Shown piece after piece: positions 30,415 to 36,816 of a DNA stretch of 37,329 nucleotides. Made by a program: the position numbers and the translations under genes. The stretch comes from an uncultured Bacteroidales bacterium (GTDB lineage Bacteria > Bacteroidota > Bacteroidia > Bacteroidales > Bacteroidaceae), in NCBI GenBank assembly GCA_902763865.1, contig CACWTR010000028.1, forward strand, positions 1-37,329, read 5' to 3'. Position 1 is the stretch's first letter. Each line of letters opens with the position of its first letter. A model generated the notes under the pieces. The model made no database searches. It worked only from the letters and a program-made list of their open reading frames with translations, and was not told the DNA's origin.

Positions 30415-31860
30415 ATGAAGATTCTCGTAGTAGATGACGACAAGAACATACGCCACTCGCTGCGGCGGCTGCTGGAGTACAACGGGCACGAGGCGGTGCT
30501 GACCGAGGAGCCGAAGGCTGCCATACAGGTCTTGCGGGACGAGCCTGCGGTAGAGCTGGTGCTGATGGACATGAACTTCAGTCACTCCACCGACGGCGAG
30601 GAGGGCCTGACACTGCTCAGGCAGGCGAAGCTGTTCCGTCCCGACGTGCCCATCATCCTGATGACGGCCTGGGGCAGCATCGACCTGGCCGTGCGCGGCA
30701 TGCGGGCCGGGGCCTTCGACTTCATCACGAAGCCGTGGAACGCCGACGTGCTGATGGAAAGGATCAGAACGGCGAAGCAAATTAACAATTCTAATAAGGA
30801 TAGGGGGCAAGGAGCAGGGAGCAAGGAGCAAGAGAATACCACCTGCCCCGACAATCCTCTTGCCCCTGGCTCCTCGCCCCTTGCTCCCTACCTCCAAGGC
30901 GTGAGGCTGCCTTCCCTGTCCCATATTTACTCCACGGTGGCTCGCATCGCTCCGACGAATGCGCCGGTCCTCATCACGGGCGAGAGCGGCACGGGCAAGG
31001 AGCTGATTGCCGAGACCATACACCGGCAAAGTAAGCGGGCTAACGGACCATTTGTAAAAGTAAACCTCGGGGGCATCTCAACATCTTTGTTCGAGAGCGA
31101 GATGTTCGGCCACAAGAAAGGTGCCTTCACCGATGCCGTCTCCGACCGCACTGGCCGCTTCGAACTGGCCGACGGCGGCACGATCTTCCTGGACGAGATA
31201 GGCGAGCTGTCGCTGGCAAGCCAGGTGAAGCTGCTGCGCGTGCTGCAGGACCAGACGTATGAGGTGCTGGGCGACAGCCGGACGCGCCGCACGGATGTCC
31301 GCGTCATCTGCGCCACGAATGCCGACCTGCGGGCGATGGTGGCGGAGCACACGTTCCGCGAGGACCTCTTCTACCGCATCAACCTGGTGGGCATCCACCT
31401 GCCGCCGCTGCGCGAAAGGAGGGAGGACATCCCGCTGCTGGTGGAACACTTCCTGCGGAAGGCTTGCGCGGCGGACAATCTTCCCGCCGTGACTGCTTTG
31501 CCGGACGCCATCGCCTACCTGCAGACGCTGCCCTTCCCCGGCAATATACGCGAGCTGAAGAACATGGTGGAGCGGGCTGTGCTGTTGGCCTCTCCCCTAC
31601 CCCCTCCGAAGGGAGGGGGAGAAAGGTTACTGACTGCCGCTGACTTTCGGAACGAGGCACAGACCCTCTCTGACTCCCCCCTAAAGGGGGAGGACTCCCT
31701 CCCCTTAAGGGAGGGTTGGGGAGGGTCTCTTTCCTCCGTGGAGCGGAGCACCATTGCAGCCTGCATAGCCCGCTGCGGCGGCAACCTCTCGCTGGCGGCA
31801 AAGGAGCTGGGCATCAGCCGCGGCGCACTCTACCGGAAGATTGAGAAATATAATTTATGA
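30415..31860 (+). CDS. NtrC-family sigma-54 response regulator
   Basis: The 481-aa protein has three domains. The receiver (about 1-120) has acidic pocket DDD at 7-9, phosphoacceptor Asp52 in LMDMNF, and KPW lysine near 106. The AAA+ domain (about 160-390) has Walker A GESGTGKE near 188, Walker B GGTIFLDEIGE near 254, and the sigma-54 contact loop as GAFTDA, a known variant of GAFTGA. A Fis-type HTH closes it (GGNLSLAAKELGISRGALYR). Phosphorylation should trigger oligomerisation and opening of a -24/-12 promoter, most simply the one at 15107. Two linkers are expanded by repeats: 30803-30892 (QGAGSKEQENTTCPDNPLAPG) between receiver and AAA+, and 31588-31732 (SPLPPPKGGGE, SPLKGEDSLPLREGWGG) between AAA+ and HTH. 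Confidence 0.95.
   Translation: MKILVVDDDKNIRHSLRRLLEYNGHEAVLTEEPKAAIQVLRDEPAVELVLMDMNFSHSTDGEEGLTLLRQAKLFRPDVPIILMTAWGSIDLAVRGMRAGAFDFITKPWNADVLMERIRTAKQINNSNKDRGQGAGSKEQENTTCPDNPLAPGSSPLAPYLQGVRLPSLSHIYSTVARIAPTNAPVLITGESGTGKELIAETIHRQSKRANGPFVKVNLGGISTSLFESEMFGHKKGAFTDAVSDRTGRFELADGGTIFLDEIGELSLASQVKLLRVLQDQTYEVLGDSRTRRTDVRVICATNADLRAMVAEHTFREDLFYRINLVGIHLPPLRERREDIPLLVEHFLRKACAADNLPAVTALPDAIAYLQTLPFPGNIRELKNMVERAVLLASPLPPPKGGGERLLTAADFRNEAQTLSDSPLKGEDSLPLREGWGGSLSSVERSTIAACIARCGGNLSLAAKELGISRGALYRKIEKYNL
30803..30892. repeat. GGAGCAAGG-type inverted repeat inside the regulator gene
   Basis: The left arm (30803-30834) is made of GGGGCAAGGAGCAGGGAGCA-like units and the right arm (30857-30892) is its imperfect inverse (CTCTTGCCCCTGGCTCC...). 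It keeps the frame and encodes the receiver-AAA+ linker. The repeat family differs from the CCCTCC/GGGAGG elements at the other end of the same gene. Confidence 0.7.
31588..31732. repeat. Three palindromic elements between AAA+ and HTH domains
   Basis: The first element (about 31588-31627, CCCCCTCCGAAGGGAGGGGG core) is followed after about 35 bp by an inverted pair. That pair has a left half starting AGACCCTCTCTGACTCCCCC (31661-31680), with an AGGGGGA hairpin arm, and a right half with CCCTCCCCTTAAGGGAGGG ending GGGGAGGGTCT (31692-31722). The outer AGACCCTC/GAGGGTCT ends are exact terminal inverted repeats. Confidence 0.8.
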
Positions 31861-31950
31861 CGTGATAACGTTATAACGAAATAACGTCATAACGACAATT
31901 CGTGATAACGAAATAACGTCATAACGTGATAACGACAACCCGAAATAACG
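31857..31950. repeat. ATAACG low-complexity repeat before the kinase gene
   Basis: About a dozen degenerate units of the form RTAACGWNATAACG fill the gap between the regulator and kinase genes. The same kind of run precedes permease A1 (about 15155-15190), permease A3 (about 24704-24730) and, inverted, the phosphoesterase gene (about 9952-10000). Confidence 0.7.
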
Positions 31951-31961
31951 AAACTACTCCC

Positions 31962-33296
31962 GTGAAACTGAAGCATTACTTTCTCATCCTTGTCGTGGGC
32001 ATTGCTACGCTTGCTGGCATCGGCATCTACGCTTTGCTGGAGGAACGCTCCTGGCTGTTCTACGCCACGGAGTGCCTTGCCGCCGGGCTGTTTCTCTACC
32101 TGAGCTTCTTCTTCCGCAAGGTGATCCGTCCTTACGAGACGCTGATTGGCGGCATGGAGCTGGTGCGCGACCTGGACCTGACGACACGGCTGGCGCTGTC
32201 GGGCCAGCACGAGACGGACGTCATTGTCCGCACGTTCAACGACCTGCTGGCACGCCTGCGCAGCGAGCACCTTTCCCTGGAGGAGCAGTACAACTTCCTG
32301 ACACTCCTTATCAAGGCTTCGCCGCTGGGCGTGGTGCAGTGCAACCTGGACGGAGATGTCACCTCGATGAACCCTGCCGCGCGGAAGATGATGTCGCCCG
32401 CCATAGAGCAGACCATGCAGTCCCTGCCGCTTGACACGGACACGACGGTGCGTCCGCCGGGCGAGCCGCAGCTGTTCCGCATCAGCCATCTCTCCTTCCC
32501 CGACCGCGGCTACAGGCACCCCTTCTTCCTCATCGAGTCGCTGACCGACGAGGTGCGCAAGGCAGAGAAAGCTGCCTACGAGCGCATCATCCGCATGATA
32601 GCGCACGAGGTGAACAACAGCGTGGCGGGCATCGTGGGCAGCCTTGCCGACGACGAGAGGGAGCGCCTGCTGGCCCTCTCCAAGTTCGTCACCCGCATTG
32701 CCGAGGTGGTGAAGATACCGCAGCCGCAGCTGCAGCTCTGCGACCTGAGCGAGGAGGTGGAGGCTTGCCGGCCTTTCCTGGAGAGCCTCTGCACCGTGAA
32801 GGGCATACGCATCGGCTTCCGCCTCACCGACGAAGCCACACCCGTGCGGCTCGACACCGTCCTCTTCCAGCAGGTGCTCATCAACATCGTCAAGAACAGC
32901 ATCGAAGCAGGGGCAAAGGAGATAACTATAACCCTCGCTGACTCCAGGACCCTCGCTGACTCCCCCTTAAAGGGGGAGAACACCGGCGAAGGCTCCCTCC
33001 CTTTAAGGGAGGGCCGGGGAGGGTCTGGAAGCTGGGGAGGGTCTGGAGGCCGGGAAGAGTCTTCCGTGGAACTTTCCGTCATCGACAACGGCCCGGGCAT
33101 ACCGCCCGAAGTGTCGGCCAACCTCTTCACCCCCTTCTTCTCCACCAAGCCGCAGGGCCAAGGCATCGGTCTCATGCTCATCCGCGACATCCTCTCGGCC
33201 CACGGATGCACCTTCAGCCTGCTCACCGACCCCGGCGACCACCTCACCCGCTTCACGATTCATTTCCCCTCCTGCCGCCACGTCCTGTCAAAGTAG
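31962..33296 (+). CDS. Membrane sensor histidine kinase, NtrB-like partner of the NtrC regulator
   Basis: GTG 31962 (444 aa, MKLKHYFLILVVGIATLAG) is preferred over a GTG 36 bp upstream that lies inside the ATAACG repeat. Two close TM helices (about 5-22 and 27-46) bound a very short periplasmic loop, so it may sense a membrane signal. Then come a HAMP-like linker, a PAS-like segment (LLIKASPLGVVQCNLDGDV), the H-box IAHEVNNS with His215, and the N-box NIVKNSIEAGA near 308. The G1 box DNGPGIP starts at 375 and the G2 box is GQGIGLML. Between N-box and G1 an in-frame repeat adds about 36 residues (SPLKGENTGEGSLPLREG...). It follows the regulator by 65-100 bp and is its likely phosphodonor. Confidence 0.93.
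   Translation: MKLKHYFLILVVGIATLAGIGIYALLEERSWLFYATECLAAGLFLYLSFFFRKVIRPYETLIGGMELVRDLDLTTRLALSGQHETDVIVRTFNDLLARLRSEHLSLEEQYNFLTLLIKASPLGVVQCNLDGDVTSMNPAARKMMSPAIEQTMQSLPLDTDTTVRPPGEPQLFRISHLSFPDRGYRHPFFLIESLTDEVRKAEKAAYERIIRMIAHEVNNSVAGIVGSLADDERERLLALSKFVTRIAEVVKIPQPQLQLCDLSEEVEACRPFLESLCTVKGIRIGFRLTDEATPVRLDTVLFQQVLINIVKNSIEAGAKEITITLADSRTLADSPLKGENTGEGSLPLREGRGGSGSWGGSGGREESSVELSVIDNGPGIPPEVSANLFTPFFSTKPQGQGIGLMLIRDILSAHGCTFSLLTDPGDHLTRFTIHFPSCRHVLSK
32930..33056. repeat. Inverted pair of palindromic elements inside the kinase ATPase domain
   Basis: The left half contains GACCCTCGCTGACTCCCCC and a TTAAAGGGGGA arm (about 32951-32981), preceded by a partial copy of CCCTCGCTGACTCC. The right half contains CTCCCTCCCTTTAAGGGAGG ending GGGGAGGGTC (about 32994-33026). 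The tail GGGGAGGGTCTGGA is then repeated once (33033-33048). The insert sits between the strand ITITLA and VELSVIDNGPG, a hairpin-loop position of the GHKL fold. Confidence 0.8.
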
Positions 33297-33429
33297 TGCC
33301 GACGCATGGCCCGGTGACTCACGAGTCGAGGGCCAACGGCTCACGAGTCGCAGCCCGATGACTCACGAGTCATTGGCCATCGGCTCGTGAGCTTCCGGAC
33401 GCAGCTCCGTGCCCTTCCTGTCAAAGTAG
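33283..33429. repeat. Four-copy 22-bp array flanked by 14-bp direct repeats
   Basis: CTCACGAG-type cores occur at 33318, 33340, 33362 and (as CTCGTGAG) 33384, an exact 22-bp period, with GGCCAACGG linkers like the 4948-5101 array. The perfect direct repeat TCCTGTCAAAGTAG flanks the block at 33283-33296 and 33416-33429. The first copy contains the kinase stop codon. Confidence 0.85.
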
Positions 33430-33492
33430 AACCGCTGCACCATGAAGCACCCCTTTTTCCCGCTAAAATTTGGTTGTTTGCATAAATCTCTC

Positions 33493-33500
33493 TATCTTTG
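33493..33500 (+). promoter_or_regulatory. Bacteroidetes promoter before the solitary nuclease domain
   Basis: TATCTTTG (-7) with TTTG at 33469-33472 as a possible -33, separated by 20 bp. It lies 20 bases before the ATG at 33521. It suggests the short gene is transcribed on its own. Confidence 0.65.
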
Positions 33501-33520
33501 CAGACGAGAACATAACCTTG

Positions 33521-33835
33521 ATGCCTATGACACCGATATCCGCCTGCAGATACCCCGTAGGGATACAGACCTTCTCTGAAATCATCAATGGGGGATACGT
33601 CTATGTACGCACTCAGGTGAAATGTGCCGGCGGAAGGACCGACATGGTCGTCTATATGCCCGACACCACATATATTCTTGAACTGAAAGTGAACGCCTCG
33701 GCACAGGAAGCCCTGCAACAGATAAAAGCCCGGAACTACGCCCTACCCTACCACACCGAAGGCAACAGCATCGCCATGGTCGGCATCCGGTTCAATGCCG
33801 ACACACGCACCATCGACGACTGGGTGATTGAATAG
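33521..33835 (+). CDS. Solitary PD-(D/E)XK nuclease-like domain (C-terminal piece of a DUF1703-type protein)
   Basis: The 104-aa product corresponds to only the C-terminal domain of Bacteroidetes proteins that join an AAA-ATPase-like domain to a PD-(D/E)XK nuclease domain (usually about 500 aa). The nuclease core is present: GGRTDMVVYMP, then TTYILELKV giving the D...ExK residues, and QIKARNYALPY, IRFNADTRTIDDWVIE at the end. ATG 33521 is chosen because it follows a promoter element at a plausible distance; an upstream ATG (33470) would include the promoter. It may be a remnant or a functional stand-alone domain. Intact catalytic residues and its own promoter argue against complete decay. Confidence 0.7.
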   Translation: MPMTPISACRYPVGIQTFSEIINGGYVYVRTQVKCAGGRTDMVVYMPDTTYILELKVNASAQEALQQIKARNYALPYHTEGNSIAMVGIRFNADTRTIDDWVIE

Positions 33836-33850
33836 CTCACCGCCTTTTCT

Positions 33851-35058
33851 TCAGGAGCGGCACGACTCAATCCAGGCTGCAAAGTCGGAAATGCTGACGC
33901 AAGGCTGACCCTTGATACGGCTGAGCAGGCGGAGACGCTGGTTGCGAAGGTTCTGCGGACTGATGCCCAGCAGGGTTGCCACCTGCTTCTGCCGCATGTC
34001 GATGGCCGACAGCAGGCACATCTGCATCTCGCTGCGCGTCAGGCCCTGCTTCTCCAGCGTCTGAACCAGATGCGGGTAGCGGTCGCGCACAAAGACATGC
34101 AGCTGTTCCCATTCCTCGGCTGCGGGTTGCTGTCCGCCGTCCGCCAGTTGCTCCATGCGCTGCACTATCTCGTGGAAGATGGGTTGCGGTTCCGGCATCG
34201 GCATCGGCTGCTGCTCCGTGGCCGGCTTCCGACGGCGACGATACATTATCCAAAGTGCTGCAATCAGCGCGAGCGCCGCCAAAGACCCCCCGACTCCCGT
34301 TAGGAGGAGTTCTTCCTTCGCCTGAGCCTCGCCGATTTCTCCCCATAAAGGGATTTGGAGGGGCCTTGGTTGCTGGTACTGCGAGCGCAGCAATGAGTCG
34401 CGGGCCGCAGCGCAGCGACGGATGATGTCGGCGCGGTCGTCGTCGGGATGCTCCTGGAAGTAGCGCAGACAGAACTCCTGGCTTGGGCGAAGTCGCTGTG
34501 GTTGGTATAGAGACTGCTGCGCAAAGCGTAGGCTCCCTGCAGGACGGAGTAGTTACTCCGCTCGTCCTTCTCGATACGCATGAAGTGCTCCAGCGCCTCG
34601 GTATATGCGCCTGTATAGAGGGAGAGGTAGGCCGTCAGGAACTGGCTGGCCTTGTACGACGGGTCGGCCTTCAGCGCAAGGGAGAGCTCCCCTCGTGCCT
34701 CCTCCATCCGGCTTTGCTGAAGCAGCGAGAGGGCAGCCAGGTGATGGGCGCGGGCAGCCTCCTTGGCAGGGCCGTGTGCGTCGAACCACTCCGTGAGCGG
34801 CGGCAAGAGGGAATCCACCGCCTCGCCCTTCGCGTTCTGCGCCATCGCCTGGGCCAGGCGGTAGCGCATCTGTATGGAATCGGGAAAAAAGGCTATCGTG
34901 TCCTCCACCTCGCCGAGCAGGTAGAGCGCATACTGAGCGTCGGAACTGTTCTCCACCGCAATCTCGGCGTAGAGAATCTGCAGCGGCGTCTCCACATGTT
35001 TGCGGCACGAGGTTAGCAGCAAACCCGAAAGGAATAATATGACGAAGGACTGTTTCAC
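33851..35058 (-). pseudogene. Frameshifted TPR lipoprotein with TM helix and C-terminal HTH
   Basis: Two adjoining frames make one protein of about 400 aa. The first part (from GTG 35058) has lipoprotein signal MKQSFVILFLSGLLLTSC and TPR-like helices (YALYLLGEVEDTIAFFPDS, AARAHHLAALSLLQQSRMEE, LEHFMRIEKDERSNYSVLQG). The second part continues as QEFCLRYFQEHPDDDRADII, then a TM helix (GGSLAALALIAALWIMYRRR) and an HTH-like C-terminus (KQVATLLGISPQNLRNQRLR). The switch is near 34478-34485, where one base seems to be missing. Proteins of this plan are common in Bacteroidetes and are thought to be membrane-tethered regulators. A sequencing error is possible because both halves are otherwise intact. 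Confidence 0.75.
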
Positions 35059-35062
35059 GACA

Positions 35063-35070
35063 CAAAGGTA
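35063..35070 (-). promoter_or_regulatory. Promoter overlapping the start of the TPR lipoprotein gene
   Basis: On the - strand TACCTTTG lies only 4 bases before GTG 35058. With initiation a few bases downstream the mRNA would be leaderless or nearly so. This supports GTG 35058 rather than the upstream GTG 35085 as the start. Confidence 0.5.
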
Positions 35071-35153
35071 AGGCTTTTTCCGCACATTTCATGCCTTTTT
35101 GCGATAAACACCAGTAAAAAAGCCGTTTGTTTACTTTTGTTTACTGCCTTTTC

Positions 35154-35184
35154 TTGCAGGAGTTGGCGTTTCGACGTTACTTTG
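35154..35184 (+). promoter_or_regulatory. Probable promoter of the beta-propeller-like lipoprotein gene
   Basis: TTG at 35154-35156 and TTACTTTG at 35177-35184, 20 bp apart, approximate the Bacteroidetes -33/-7 promoter. It lies about 67 bp before the ATG and is divergent from the promoter at 35063. The rest of the 193-bp intergenic region is AT-rich without other clear signals. Confidence 0.45.
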
Positions 35185-35251
35185 CAGCAGAAAACAACGT
35201 CCGGCGTGTTGAATCAAACAAAAAGGTTAAACAATCAAAACAGAACAGAAA

Positions 35252-36589
35252 ATGAAACGAATCACCCCCCTGCTGGCAGTCATGCTGCTGCTCTCTGCCT
35301 GCCACAGTCAACCAGAAGCCTCCGACAAAGATTATGAAGCCTGGATGTGCGACGACAACCTCGTGGAGGCTTCCCGCCTACCTGCGCGTACCGACAGCAC
35401 GCTCCAGAACATCTGCCCGGGCACACCCACGTCGTGGATAAAGGACAAGACCAACCCACAGTTCGCAGGCGACGTCACCATCCTGCCCTTGGCTCCTACG
35501 CCCGGCTTCCACATCGGCCACGTGGAGAAGATAGAGGCCGACGGCGACCTCCTCTTTATGCTTGGAGCCGAGACGGAGGCGGGTGGCGAAAGCGTCTTTC
35601 AGTACAACATCAAGAGGAAAGCAGGCTTCATCTTCCGCAGGGACGGCAGTCTGGTGGCTCAGCTGAAAGTATCAAATGTCAGCAAGGACAAAGACATGGT
35701 CACTATGGCCTTAAACCGAGAGGCCAAGGAGATAAGCCTGATGTTTTGGGAAAAATGGCGGGATAATTGGGGCGACCTCCTTTCCTACGATTACGAAGGC
35801 AACCTGCTGCGTCACGATGTAACCTATTATGATTATGCCAACATCATGGGCTTTACACAGAATCATTTGGTCAGCAATGTGCGTCCGCCGTTACATGATT
35901 TTGCTCCGCAGCTCACGGTGTACGACAAGGAACTCTGGCCCCGGGGCTTCTGTCTCTCCCGTCCCTCGCCGGTTTACACCTGCGACTTGGAGGCCGCGCT
36001 TGTCAACTCTGGCGACGAACTCTTCTATGCCGCCGGCTACTCCGACACCATCTGGCAAGTGACGCCCGAAGGAACCGTGGCCCGATATCTGGTGCGCGAC
36101 GACAGCCTCGGCATTGGCTCTGTGGCTTTCGACTCCTCCCTGACGCAGTCCCAGCGCGTGCTTGCCACCGAGAACATCTATATTCCCAATGCCGGCATCA
36201 GCCCCTCGCTGCTCGTCTCGCCCGGCTTCCTCGTGCGCCGCTACATACGGCGTTACAATATCAAGATAGAGGAAGAATCGGACAGCATATTCCGTTGGAC
36301 CAGTAACAACAGCAACACGTTCCTCGTCTATGACCGCAAGTCGGGCCATAGCTGCTGGGCCTGGTCGATCAATCCCAACAAGTATGAGCTGCAAGGTCTT
36401 TGCCTAAAGGCGGCACAGGGAATGGCGGCGGACGGCACGCTCATCTCGTTCCACACCCCCGCCCAACTGAAGTACTACGCCTCCCACCCCGAGTGGTATC
36501 AGCTGGACGACAAGACACTGACCTTCATCCGTCAGCTCGACATCAAGGCGAACCCCGTCCTATTGCTCATGCCCCTGAAGCACTTCTGA
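35252..36589 (+). CDS. Lipoprotein resembling Bacteroidetes 6-bladed beta-propeller proteins
   Basis: The 445-aa protein has a lipoprotein signal (MKRITPLLAVMLLLSACHSQ, lipobox Cys17), so it is anchored to the membrane. The remainder has repeated beta-strand patterns typical of Bacteroidetes 6-bladed beta-propeller lipoproteins (for example HIGHVEKIEADGDLLFMLGA, FQYNIKRKAGFIFRRDGSLV and AGYSDTIWQVTPEGTVARYL). No catalytic motif is recognised and the function is unknown. It is divergent from the TPR/HTH lipoprotein gene and may be controlled with it. Assignment to the family is by pattern, not by search. Confidence 0.7.
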   Translation: MKRITPLLAVMLLLSACHSQPEASDKDYEAWMCDDNLVEASRLPARTDSTLQNICPGTPTSWIKDKTNPQFAGDVTILPLAPTPGFHIGHVEKIEADGDLLFMLGAETEAGGESVFQYNIKRKAGFIFRRDGSLVAQLKVSNVSKDKDMVTMALNREAKEISLMFWEKWRDNWGDLLSYDYEGNLLRHDVTYYDYANIMGFTQNHLVSNVRPPLHDFAPQLTVYDKELWPRGFCLSRPSPVYTCDLEAALVNSGDELFYAAGYSDTIWQVTPEGTVARYLVRDDSLGIGSVAFDSSLTQSQRVLATENIYIPNAGISPSLLVSPGFLVRRYIRRYNIKIEEESDSIFRWTSNNSNTFLVYDRKSGHSCWAWSINPNKYELQGLCLKAAQGMAADGTLISFHTPAQLKYYASHPEWYQLDDKTLTFIRQLDIKANPVLLLMPLKHF

Positions 36590-36632
36590 CGGAGAGCACG
36601 TCCCATTTGACAGAAGACATCAATAATATATA

Positions 36633-36720
36633 AACCACGAATTACACGAATTACACGAATTGGCTACGCCCTTAGAAAAGGTAAAGACGAGATTCGTGTA
36701 ATTCGTGCTGGTTCGTGGTT
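36633..36720. repeat. Long hairpin built of ACACGAATT units
   Basis: Left arm 36633-36660 (AACCACGAATTACACGAATT...) pairs with right arm 36692-36720 with one bulge, around a 31-nt loop. It has the same design as the AACGGATT hairpins but a different unit sequence. It lies between the convergent beta-propeller-like and YhcG-like genes and may terminate transcription from either side. Confidence 0.75.
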
Positions 36721-36816
36721 AAATATCTTCGTCAGTTTGTTGCTGGTGATTCGTTGGGGCTTCCCGCCTGCAAAAGGGTAAAGTAATGCTATTTCATACC
36801 TTAAACAATTGCGTTC

